A stretch of DNA of 13,127 nucleotides from Bacteroidales bacterium (GTDB taxonomy: Bacteria; Bacteroidota; Bacteroidia; Bacteroidales; UBA4181): contig JAIRLS010000138.1 in assembly GCA_031259205.1 (NCBI GenBank), positions 1-13,127 on the forward strand. The letters are read 5' to 3'. Each line of letters opens with the position of its first letter. Position 1 is the first letter of the stretch. Of this stretch, positions 1 to 7,481 are shown piece after piece. Below the pieces are notes generated by a model that saw nothing but the letters and a program-made list of their open reading frames with translations, was not told where the DNA came from and ran no database searches. Made by a program: the position numbers and the translations under genes.

Positions 1-33
1 TCGAAAAAAAGACTTTGAAAATTCCGTAATGCT

Positions 34-64
34 GTGTTAAAGTCATAAAATTTGCCTACATTTG
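34..64 (+). promoter_or_regulatory. Putative dnaE promoter
   Basis: TACATTTG at 57-64 fits the Bacteroidota -7 consensus TAnnTTTG. At 34-36, 20 bases upstream, GTG differs by one base from the TTG expected at -33. Transcription would begin near 70, about 48 bases before the ATG at 118. This argues against translation starting at the in-frame TTG at 52, which would lie upstream of the transcript. Confidence 0.5.
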
Positions 65-117
65 CTTTTCGGCCGGCGTACCGGACGGAAAGCCAATCGT
101 CAAAATCACATATTGTT

Positions 118-3100
118 ATGGCAAATTTTACGCACTTGCATGTGCACACCCAATACTCCACCCTCGACGGAGCCTCGAAAATTCCCGCTTTGGTAGACAA
201 GGCCATTGCCGACGGCATGACCGCCGTTGCCCTGACTGATCACGGCAACATGTACGGCGCGAAAGAGTTTCACCGGTACGTTGCAAAGAAAAACGAAGGC
301 GTTGCAGCCGACCGGCGTTTTAAGCCCATCATCGGTTGCGAGGTATACATAGCGCCGGAAAGCCGCTTCAACAAGCAGAAAACCGACAAGCCCAGCCGCT
401 ACCACCTTATTTTGCTGGCCAAAAACAAAACCGGCTATTACAATCTGGTGAAACTTGTTTCGCTGGGTTTCACCGAAGGCTTCTACGGCAAACCGCGCAT
501 CGACAGGGAGATTCTCGAACAGTACCGCGAAGGCTTGATTGTTACGTCGGCCTGTCTGTCGGGCGAATTGCCGCGTCACATCCAAAACGGCGACCTGAAA
601 GCCGCCGAGGAAGCGCTGCTGTGGTACAAGGAGCGCTTCGGCGACGATTATTACCTTGAATTGCAGCGTCTCCGGTCGCATGTGCCCAACGAGGAAGTAC
701 AGTCGGTGTACCGCCGGCAGAAGAAAATCAATCCGGTACTGATCGAACTTGCACGGAAACACGGGTTGAAATACATTGCCACCAACGACGTCCATTTTAC
801 AAACGAAAACGAAGCCGAAGCCCACGACCGGCTGTTGTGCATCAGCACGGGCGCCAGCGTGAACGACGCCAACCGGATGCGCTACACGCAGCAGGAATGG
901 TTCAAGACGCAGGCGGAGATGAGCGAAGTGTTTGCCGACCTCCCCGAAGCGTTGGCCACCACCGGCGAGATAGCCGCCAAAGTGGAGTTTTACGACATAG
1001 ACAGTCCGCCCGTGATGCCCGATTTCCCCTTGCCTGAAGGCTTCACGGATAATGACGGGTACCTGCGCCACCTTACCTACGAAGGCGCCCGGGAACGCTA
1101 TCCCGAAATGGACGCCGCCATTCGCGAACGCATTGACTTTGAACTGGAAGTGATCCAAAAAATGGGCTATCCCGGATATTTCCTTATCGTACAGGATTTC
1201 ATCGCCGCTGCCCGCCGGATGAGTGTGTCTGTGGGGCCGGGACGCGGATCGGCCGCCGGTTCCGTCGTCGCCTACTGCCTGAAAATTACCGACATCGACC
1301 CTCTGAAATACGACCTGCTGTTTGAACGTTTCCTCAACCCCGACCGCATCTCCATGCCCGATATCGACATTGATTTCGACGACGACGGACGCACGCAGGT
1401 ACTGCAATGGGTAAAAGAAAAATACGGACGCGAACGGGTGGCGCACATTGTCACCTTCGGCACGATGGCAGCCAAATCCGCTATCAAAGACGTGGCGCGC
1501 GTGCAGAACGTCCCGCTGTCGGAAGCCGATCGCCTGAGCAAACTCATTGACGAGAAACCGCGCGGAGAAGAAGCCACCGTCGCCAACGCCGTCAAATACG
1601 TGCCGTCAATGAGAGAAGCCCTCCATTCAAAAGACCCGCTCATTGCCGACACCATCAAATACGCCCTGATGCTCGAAGGAACGGTACGGCAGACGGGAGT
1701 ACACGCCTGCGGAATAGTCATCGGCCCCAACGACCTGAGCAACTACGTGCCGATCTTCACTTCTTTCGACAAGAACACGAACTCGGAACTGCTGGTCACC
1801 CAGTACGAAGGATCGCTCATCGAAGACGTGGGCATGATGAAAATGGACTTCCTCGGACTGAAAACCCTCTCCATCATCAAGGAAACCCTGGCCAACATCA
1901 AAACCGCCAAAAACGAAGACCTCGACATCAACGCCATCCCCATCGACGACGCCGCTACCTACGAACTGTGCAGCAGGGGCGATACCACCGGCGTCTTCCA
2001 GTTCGAATCGGACGGAATGAAAAAGTACCTGCGCGACCTCAAACCCGGACAGTTCGAAGACCTCATCGCCATGAACGCCCTCTACCGCCCCGGCCCGATG
2101 GACTATATCCCCGACTTCATCGCCCGCAAACACGGACGCCAACCCATAAAATACGACGTCCCTGCCATGGAACGACGCCTGAAAGAAACCTACGGCGTGA
2201 CGGTATATCAGGAACAGGTGATGTTACTGAGCCGCGACCTGGCAGGCTTCACACGCGGCGAAAGCGACGAATTGCGCAAAGCCATGGGGAAGAAAATAAA
2301 GGAAAAATTGGACGCCATGAAACCCAAATTCGTCACCGGATGCAAAGCCAACGGATACGACGAAAAAACGGTGGAAAAAATTTGGACGGATTGGGAAAGT
2401 TTTACCCAATACGCCTTTAACAAGTCGCACGCCACCTGCTACTCATGGCTGGCCTACCAAACCGCCTACCTCAAAGCGCATTATCCGTCGGAATTTATGG
2501 CGGCAACGGTCAGCCACAACATCTCCGACATCAAGGAAATCACCAAAATCATGGAAGAGTGCCGCCGCATGGGCATCGAAGTGCTAAGCCCCGACGTAAA
2601 CGAAAGCAACATGACCTTCACGGTAAACGGACAAGGCAACATTCGTTTCGGACTGGGCGCCATCAAAGGCGCAGGCAAAGGCGCAGTAGCCTCCATCACG
2701 GAGGAACGCGCCAAAGGAGGCCCCTTCAAAGACATCTTCGACTTCGCGGAACGGGTCAACCCGCAATCATGCAACAAGCGCGTAATGGAAGCGCTGGCGC
2801 AGTCGGGCGCATTAGACAACCTGAACATTCCCCGCGAAATCTTCTTTGTAGAAACCGCCCCGGGAGAAACCTTTACGGACGTGTTGCTGCGTTTCGGCAG
2901 CAAAATGCAAGCCGACCGGCAAATAACGCAAAAGTCGCTCTTCGGAGGAAGCAACGCCATCGCCGTGACACGACCGGAAATCCCCCCAACGGAAGAATGG
3001 AACATTTTCGAAAAACTCAACCGGGAAAAGGAATATATCGGTATGTACATCTCCTCCCATCCGTTGGATCCATTCAGGTTTGAAATAGAACATTTTACCA

Positions 3101-3639
3101 ACATGATGCTCGCCGAACTGCACGACCTGTCGCCACAGGAAGGAAAAGATTTTATCGTGGCCGGATTGGCCGTCGCCGCCCGCGATGCCATCTCCAAAAG
3201 CGGAAAACCATGGGGAATGCTCACACTGGAAGATTTCAGCGGATCGCACGAATTTCGCTTTTTCGGCAAAGACCACGAAACCTACCGGACTTATCTCAAA
3301 GAAGGACTGCCGCTGCTTATCAAAGGCAGCTTTCAACGGAACTTCCGCAACGAAATCGAACCGAAAATCAAAAACATCACCTACCTGAGCAATGTAAGAG
3401 AAAATGCGCTGAAAAGTATCACCCTGAAAATACCCATACAAGTGGTTTCGGAAGAACTAATCATGCAGATTGACGACCAAATCGTGAAAAATAAAGGACA
3501 CGTATGGGTGAAAATTCAACTTATGGATACAGGCAACGAGCAGACGGTAACCCTGTTTTCACGAAATGCAAAAATCCAAATGAATGACGAATTTATTGAT
3601 TTTCTGGGAAAACAGCAAATCGGATTCAAACTAAACTGA
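118..3639 (+). CDS. dnaE: DNA polymerase III subunit alpha (DnaE)
   Basis: This is the replicative polymerase that extends DNA from primers within the cytoplasmic DNA polymerase III holoenzyme. The protein is 1173 aa. The start at ATG 118 gives MANFTHLHVHTQYS, the usual DnaE opening; an in-frame TTG at 52 would add 22 unconserved residues and overlaps the probable promoter. Domains visible in order are the PHP domain (about 4-230, with HLHVH at 6-10 and TDHGN at 40-44), the polymerase palm (GPGRGSAAGS at 373-382, PDIDIDF at 414-420), thumb/fingers and helix-hairpin-helix parts (about 430-930), and an OB fold (about 1010-1090). By comparison with E. coli D401, D403 and D555, the catalytic aspartates should be D415, D417 and D577 (in MKMDFLGL). 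The PHP motifs look intact, so metal-dependent activity there is possible, but this is inference. The gene is complete, without frameshifts, and convergent with the ppiD-like gene. It appears to be monocistronic. Confidence 0.97.
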   Translation: MANFTHLHVHTQYSTLDGASKIPALVDKAIADGMTAVALTDHGNMYGAKEFHRYVAKKNEGVAADRRFKPIIGCEVYIAPESRFNKQKTDKPSRYHLILLAKNKTGYYNLVKLVSLGFTEGFYGKPRIDREILEQYREGLIVTSACLSGELPRHIQNGDLKAAEEALLWYKERFGDDYYLELQRLRSHVPNEEVQSVYRRQKKINPVLIELARKHGLKYIATNDVHFTNENEAEAHDRLLCISTGASVNDANRMRYTQQEWFKTQAEMSEVFADLPEALATTGEIAAKVEFYDIDSPPVMPDFPLPEGFTDNDGYLRHLTYEGARERYPEMDAAIRERIDFELEVIQKMGYPGYFLIVQDFIAAARRMSVSVGPGRGSAAGSVVAYCLKITDIDPLKYDLLFERFLNPDRISMPDIDIDFDDDGRTQVLQWVKEKYGRERVAHIVTFGTMAAKSAIKDVARVQNVPLSEADRLSKLIDEKPRGEEATVANAVKYVPSMREALHSKDPLIADTIKYALMLEGTVRQTGVHACGIVIGPNDLSNYVPIFTSFDKNTNSELLVTQYEGSLIEDVGMMKMDFLGLKTLSIIKETLANIKTAKNEDLDINAIPIDDAATYELCSRGDTTGVFQFESDGMKKYLRDLKPGQFEDLIAMNALYRPGPMDYIPDFIARKHGRQPIKYDVPAMERRLKETYGVTVYQEQVMLLSRDLAGFTRGESDELRKAMGKKIKEKLDAMKPKFVTGCKANGYDEKTVEKIWTDWESFTQYAFNKSHATCYSWLAYQTAYLKAHYPSEFMAATVSHNISDIKEITKIMEECRRMGIEVLSPDVNESNMTFTVNGQGNIRFGLGAIKGAGKGAVASITEERAKGGPFKDIFDFAERVNPQSCNKRVMEALAQSGALDNLNIPREIFFVETAPGETFTDVLLRFGSKMQADRQITQKSLFGGSNAIAVTRPEIPPTEEWNIFEKLNREKEYIGMYISSHPLDPFRFEIEHFTNMMLAELHDLSPQEGKDFIVAGLAVAARDAISKSGKPWGMLTLEDFSGSHEFRFFGKDHETYRTYLKEGLPLLIKGSFQRNFRNEIEPKIKNITYLSNVRENALKSITLKIPIQVVSEELIMQIDDQIVKNKGHVWVKIQLMDTGNEQTVTLFSRNAKIQMNDEFIDFLGKQQIGFKLN

Positions 3640-3661
3640 CGGGCGTGCGACGTAAAAGGGC

Positions 3662-3682
3662 GTATTTCAAATGGTCACATTC
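3662..3682 (+). repeat. 21-bp near-repeat, copy 1
   Basis: These 21 bases, beginning GTATTTCAAAT and ending CATTC, match 12130-12150 at 19 of 21 positions in the same orientation. This copy lies just after the dnaE stop and beyond the natural-looking end of the pseudogene at 3700. It could be a remnant of a dispersed repeat or an insertion-sequence end, or coincidence. Confidence 0.3.
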
Positions 3683-3699
3683 AGCGGAAGCCCTGCGAT

Positions 3700-3924
3700 T
3701 TAAGACCTGTTTAGCAGGCCGTTTCAATTCTGCCATTTGCCTGTCTTTTTCTTCAATCGCTTTAGCCTGTTCTTCGATGGTTTGCTTCTGTTCCCTGTTG
3801 GGCTTTCCGTAAAGGTCTCGATAATGCGTATGGATTCCTCTTCCTTCGCTATTTCTTCGCGTTCTTCCGGATCGGCGATCATCTCGTGCAGAAGTGAGGT
3901 GATGAACCGGTTGGGAAAATGCCA
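3700..3924 (-). pseudogene. 3' remnant of a coiled-coil-tailed protein, frameshifted
   Basis: Reading leftward from the ppiD-like stop codon, one frame gives NRFITSLLHEMIADPEER and continues EEIAKEEESIRIIETF. Near 3811-3813 the sensible reading jumps to a second frame, giving YGKPNREQKQTIEEQ followed by AKAIEEKDRQMAELKR. One missing T in the TTT run would join the two. Near 3717 a third frame offers LLNRS and a stop at 3702-3700, as if one C had been added. The tail is a charged coiled coil (EEQAKAIEEKDRQMAELK), a style common at the C-termini of Bacteroidales PD-(D/E)XK nuclease/Rpn-type transposase-like proteins. That family is a guess, since no catalytic part is present. Without correction, the second frame stays open to 3626 and overlaps the dnaE 3' end. 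No 5' portion or start codon remains, because the ppiD-like gene abuts it. Confidence 0.5.
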
Positions 3925-6021
3925 TTAATAAAACTTCGACCGCATGTCTTTTATCTCGGCGGCTTTGTTGATCGCCTGTAAGGATTCCGACATGGAACGG
4001 TTAACAGAAGTAGCGGATAAGCGCATTTTGGCTTCTTCGAGAGAGGCGCTGTCGGCAAGAGCCGTGATCTGCTTTACCGTTAGCAGGAATACGCCGTTAG
4101 ACCCTTCGATCGGCGGGGATATCTTGCCTTCATCCAAGGAGATGGCGGCGGCGATCAATTTTGGTTCGATACCTGCGCCGGGTACGGAAAAGGAGGAAAA
4201 AGTAATGCCTGTAGCCGATTCGACGGGCAACTCCAATTGCAGGGCTAAATCGCCGAATGAGGCGGCTTTTTGCACCGTTTCGGATAGCGAGGCTGCAATT
4301 TGTTTGGCTTTCTTCTCTTTTCTCACGGCAAGGCTCACTTCCGACTGCACCTGTTCCAATGATGCATGGCCTTTTTTGCGAATTTCTTTCAAACAGGCGA
4401 TTACGAATGCGTTCGGCAAGTTGAACACATCCGAAACATCGCCTTTTTGGGCTTCATACGCCCAGCGTACCACAGGCCGTGCAGAAGATAATCCCGCTAT
4501 CTGGCGGTCGTTTTCGCCAAGATGACCGGCAACCCGTTTATTCAGGTTCTGAGCGGTAATGGCGGCATTGAAACTTTCTTCCGTCCGGTTTTCCATTGCA
4601 AACTTGCTGGCTTGCGAATACAGGCCTTGTTCCGTACGCGAACTTGCGCTGATACGATGCTGTAAAGTGGCAATCTGCACTTTTTTCGTTTCGCGCCCGC
4701 GCTCGGTCACTTGTCCGATAAAGATACCCCCTTGCGGCATTTCCACTTTCAGCGCTTCGTTTTTTTTCAAATCGAAAAGTTGTGCAAATATAGAGCCGGC
4801 CGCAGTTGTACTTTCCTGAATCCATCCCAGGTCGCCACGGTTGTTGGCTACTGCCGGGTCGGCCGAATATTTCAGCGCCAGACTGGTGAAATCGCCGCCG
4901 CTTTCAATGGCGTTTTTGATACTGTCTGCCAATGCCGACAGACGCGCAACGTCCTGTTGCGACTGCTGGCGGGGGACAAGAACAATCTGACGGGCTTTTA
5001 CCGAATCCGGACGGTTTTCAATTTTGACAAGCCGTACCAGTTTCAGGACGTCGCTTTCCTGATAGGGGCCTGCCATATCGCCTTCCGTTCCGTCAAACAG
5101 TTCCGTCACCTGAACCGGAAGTTCGTCTTTGGTGTAGAATTTCGCATCAAACGGAACATGTGAATTACTCTTGACAAACATTGCCGCATCCTCGGCTTTT
5201 TCAAAGTCGGGTTTTATCTTTTCCATCCATTTGTCGGCAGCCGCACGGTCTTCTTCCGACGGGACGATATTGAAAACAACGTATTCGATGTCGCGGGAAG
5301 TGTTTTGTTCCCACTGTTGCCTGTTCGCCTCGTAATATTTTTTCAGGTCCGAGCGGGTCAGGCTGACGGTACTGTCGGCGATGCTACTGTATGGCCGCAT
5401 GATATAGTCGAAATCTACTTTTTTGTTGATTTCGGTATTTTCATTTTCTACTATGAATTTCGGAGTGAAAAACCCTTTCGAGATGAGGCCGAAATATTTT
5501 TGTGTGTAACGTTCTTTCAGCAACTCTCTTTCCAGCATGTTCCATTCGGCAGATGCTACGGGATCGGAATCTTTGTTCCTCAAGAAGTTGACGAGTATGC
5601 TCCTGTCAAACTCGCCGGTTTGCGGATTCGCGAATGCCGTTATACCCCTGATGGTAGGGCTTGGATTGGGGCCTTGCACCAAATCGAAAAGCTCTTCCGG
5701 AGATACCGTCAATCCTATTTTTTTATATTCCTGAACGGTGATTTCCTCGTTGAGCATGGCTTGCCATGCTTCCTCCCGTATCATGTCCTGCATACGATCG
5801 TCAAGATTGCCGCCCATACGTTGCTGATAGTACTGAGTCCGTTCCTCCACTTTTTGTTCGTATGCCTGGTAGGAAATCGTTTTCCCGTTGATTTTAACAA
5901 TGTCATAATTGCTGCTTCCCCGCGGAACAAAGTCGCCCAATATAAAAGCCAGCAGCGAAATACCGATCACTACCGATACAATGATACCGCCTTTTTTCCT
6001 AATATCTTCTAATACTGCCAT
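3925..6021 (-). CDS. ppiD: PpiD-like SurA N-terminal/parvulin peptidylprolyl isomerase, membrane anchored
   Basis: This periplasmic foldase probably helps envelope and outer-membrane proteins fold, by chaperoning and by cis-trans isomerisation of prolyl bonds. The protein is 698 aa, a usual length for Bacteroidota PpiD-like proteins. A short cytoplasmic N-terminus (MAVLEDIRKKGG) precedes one transmembrane anchor at about 12-30 (IIVSVVIGISLLAFILG). A SurA-N-like helical chaperone region covers about 35-200. A parvulin (PPIC) domain lies at about 340-445, recognisable from VKARQIVLVP, the YSADPAVANNRGDLGW segment at 385-400 and the end near IGQVTERG. A second, degenerate parvulin-like region may follow. 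The C-terminus KDMRSKFY resembles the ends of homologues, so the gene seems complete. It is convergent with dnaE and divergent from the regulator at 6273. Confidence is high for the family and lower for the exact symbol. Confidence 0.9.
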   Translation of the reverse strand: MAVLEDIRKKGGIIVSVVIGISLLAFILGDFVPRGSSNYDIVKINGKTISYQAYEQKVEERTQYYQQRMGGNLDDRMQDMIREEAWQAMLNEEITVQEYKKIGLTVSPEELFDLVQGPNPSPTIRGITAFANPQTGEFDRSILVNFLRNKDSDPVASAEWNMLERELLKERYTQKYFGLISKGFFTPKFIVENENTEINKKVDFDYIMRPYSSIADSTVSLTRSDLKKYYEANRQQWEQNTSRDIEYVVFNIVPSEEDRAAADKWMEKIKPDFEKAEDAAMFVKSNSHVPFDAKFYTKDELPVQVTELFDGTEGDMAGPYQESDVLKLVRLVKIENRPDSVKARQIVLVPRQQSQQDVARLSALADSIKNAIESGGDFTSLALKYSADPAVANNRGDLGWIQESTTAAGSIFAQLFDLKKNEALKVEMPQGGIFIGQVTERGRETKKVQIATLQHRISASSRTEQGLYSQASKFAMENRTEESFNAAITAQNLNKRVAGHLGENDRQIAGLSSARPVVRWAYEAQKGDVSDVFNLPNAFVIACLKEIRKKGHASLEQVQSEVSLAVRKEKKAKQIAASLSETVQKAASFGDLALQLELPVESATGITFSSFSVPGAGIEPKLIAAAISLDEGKISPPIEGSNGVFLLTVKQITALADSASLEEAKMRLSATSVNRSMSESLQAINKAAEIKDMRSKFY

Positions 6022-6065
6022 ATAAACTGCAAAAAATATAAAATTCAGGTCTAAAAATTACGGCA

Positions 6066-6073
6066 CGAAGATA
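6066..6073 (-). promoter_or_regulatory. Possible -7 box of the ppiD-like gene
   Basis: On the - strand these bases read TATCTTCG, one mismatch from TAnnTTTG, and lie 45 bases before the ATG at 6021. No good TTG was found 19-20 bases further upstream, so this is a weak call. Confidence 0.3.
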
Positions 6074-6145
6074 TGAAAAATAGCAATACGAAAGATGCAG
6101 GCTAAATCTTTTTTTGGAAATAGTTCAATCAACAAAGAAAATCAG

Positions 6146-6176
6146 TTGCAGATTTAAGGTATTTTTTTTATTTTTG
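6146..6176 (+). promoter_or_regulatory. Promoter of the DUF6377-type regulator
   Basis: TTG at 6146-6148, a 20-base spacer and TATTTTTG at 6169-6176 fit the Bacteroidota -33/-7 promoter pattern. The predicted transcript start near 6182 places the inverted repeat at 6189-6213 at the very beginning of the mRNA. The leader would be about 90 bases to ATG 6273. Confidence 0.55.
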
Positions 6177-6188
6177 TGAAAACACTTT

Positions 6189-6213
6189 AAAAATCTTGAA
6201 TTAAAAGATTTTT
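6189..6213. repeat. 9+9 bp inverted repeat in the regulator leader
   Basis: AAAAATCTT at 6189-6197 and AAGATTTTT at 6205-6213 are perfect reverse complements around the 7-base loop GAATTAA. It lies about 12 bases after the predicted -7 box and ahead of the regulator start codon. With only one G-C pair, a stable RNA hairpin is unlikely. A protein-binding operator, perhaps for autoregulation, is an alternative reading; this is inference. Confidence 0.5.
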
Positions 6214-6272
6214 GCACAGAAACGATAGTTATGGTTTGGAATATGGTCTTTTCATTTTTCAGATTTTTCAAC

Positions 6273-7310
6273 ATGCGGGAAATACTGTTGTTGACAGTGA
6301 TAAGTGGCTGTACATCCCTGCATGAGGGGCTGAATGATACATTACGGTTGTTGCCGGACAGGAGGGAATATGACGTAGCATTGAAGGAAAGGAATACAGA
6401 GAATTTCAGACAGTTACCGACACTGAAAAATCTGCTGCCGCGACAGCAAAAAGAAAACGTATCACTGCAAAGTCCGGCGTTCCTCTGTTTCGGGGAAAGC
6501 AATACTTCTTCCGCCTGCCGGTTTATCCGGTCTGCCGTTGAAGACGCCTTGTTCTGCAACGCCCGTTACCGCATACCGGAACTCTCCGCCTCTTACTCCG
6601 TCGCCAATGCCACCTGCCGGCAAGAGAACAAGAAACAACCGGCACAACTGTTCAAACTACCGATCCTCACCGGCGTGCTTTCGGTAATGCTGATCGTCGG
6701 GCTGATCTTTTTTTACCGGCAGTATCAACGGCTGTCGCGTATGCGCCGGAAACTGTCGGCCACCTGTCAGGAACTGAACGACCTGAACGACAAACTTATC
6801 TCATCCAACAGCAACTTGCAGGAATACAGTCTCGTAAAAGAAGAATATATCGCTCGCTTTTTCGACGTTTGCTCGGCTTATGTGAACAGGATAGAAACCT
6901 ACCGCCGCATACTGCACAAACATGCCAGACAGGGGCAAATGGACAAAATATTGAAAATGATCGAATCGGACGCCGTAAAAGAGGATGTAGAAGAACTTTA
7001 CCGAAAATTCGACGCCGTTTTTGTAAGCCTGTACCCCACTTTTGTGAATGATTTCAACGCCATGCGTCCGAAAAGCGAAAAAATCGTCCCGAAATACGGG
7101 GAACTGATGAATACCGAATTGCGTATTTTCGCTTTGATACGGTCAGGTATCAACGACAGTGCAAAAATAGCGTCTTTCCTGCGCTATTCCCTGAGCGCCA
7201 TTTACAACTACAGGGTAAAGGCGCGAAAATGCTGCAATGTCGACCGGAAAACATTTGATAAAATGATAATGAAAATCGGAAACACACAGGTCGAATACAG
7301 CATAAAATAG
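6273..7310 (+). CDS. DUF6377-type membrane-anchored transcriptional regulator with shortened N-terminal region
   Basis: This is a likely membrane-bound regulator that senses a periplasmic cue and acts on DNA in the cytoplasm. ATG 6273 is preferred (345 aa, opening MREILLLTVISGC, a signal-like hydrophobic stretch); ATG 6231 would add 14 residues ahead of it. A periplasmic part covers about 20-125. The transmembrane helix at about 128-148 (ILTGVLSVMLIVGLIFFY) is followed by a coiled coil at about 150-190. The DUF6377-like output region at about 185-335 includes EEYIARFFDVCSAYVNRIE, NTELRIFALIRSGI and an HTH-like SAKIASFLRYSLSAIYNYRVKAR (296-318). Family members are usually about 500-560 aa with a TPR-like sensor. 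Here that part shrinks to roughly 100 residues, passing directly from FCFGES-like sequence to SACRFIRSAVEDALFCNARYR, normally found just before the membrane. About 200 residues therefore seem lost in frame. It lies 171 bases upstream of the susC-type gene on the same strand and probably controls it. Whether it remains functional is unclear. Confidence 0.75.
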   Translation: MREILLLTVISGCTSLHEGLNDTLRLLPDRREYDVALKERNTENFRQLPTLKNLLPRQQKENVSLQSPAFLCFGESNTSSACRFIRSAVEDALFCNARYRIPELSASYSVANATCRQENKKQPAQLFKLPILTGVLSVMLIVGLIFFYRQYQRLSRMRRKLSATCQELNDLNDKLISSNSNLQEYSLVKEEYIARFFDVCSAYVNRIETYRRILHKHARQGQMDKILKMIESDAVKEDVEELYRKFDAVFVSLYPTFVNDFNAMRPKSEKIVPKYGELMNTELRIFALIRSGINDSAKIASFLRYSLSAIYNYRVKARKCCNVDRKTFDKMIMKIGNTQVEYSIK

Positions 7311-7396
7311 CTACTTTTTTTCACACATGTAAATCATCATTCACAGGTTTACAGCCATTTTTCAGTTCATACGCACTACTTTTTTACTACTCCGGG

Positions 7397-7426
7397 TTTC
7401 GGGCGGGTATTTACATCGTAACTTTG
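7397..7426 (+). promoter_or_regulatory. Putative promoter of the susC/susD-type operon
   Basis: TAACTTTG at 7419-7426 matches the Bacteroidota -7 consensus. The triplet 19 bases upstream is TTT (7397-7399) rather than TTG, so the -33 element is imperfect, as might suit an activator-dependent promoter. The predicted leader is about 50 bases and AT-rich. Confidence 0.5.
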
Positions 7427-7481
7427 TTTTCGTTGAACTAACGCCTTTTGATTTTTTAATTTAAACTTAATACTATAAAAT

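Noticed and set aside
106..1446. Long open frame (446 codons) on the - strand opposite dnaE
   Set aside because: It lies fully antisense to a highly conserved gene, has a low-complexity Phe/Gly/Val-rich translation, and shows no recognisable domain. Codon bias of dnaE keeps the opposite frame open.
2481..3269. 262-codon - strand frame opposite the dnaE 3' half
   Set aside because: Antisense shadow of conserved dnaE coding sequence, serine-rich translation without domain features.
3706..3720. Possible dnaE terminator (CCTG, short loop, CAGG)
   Set aside because: The stem is only 4-5 base pairs, no T run follows, and it lies inside the pseudogene remnant.
3626..3925. Intact 99-residue - strand gene after the ppiD-like gene
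   Set aside because: Only its middle third looks like real protein. Both ends read better in other frames, and it would overlap the dnaE 3' end, so it is treated as a frameshifted remnant.
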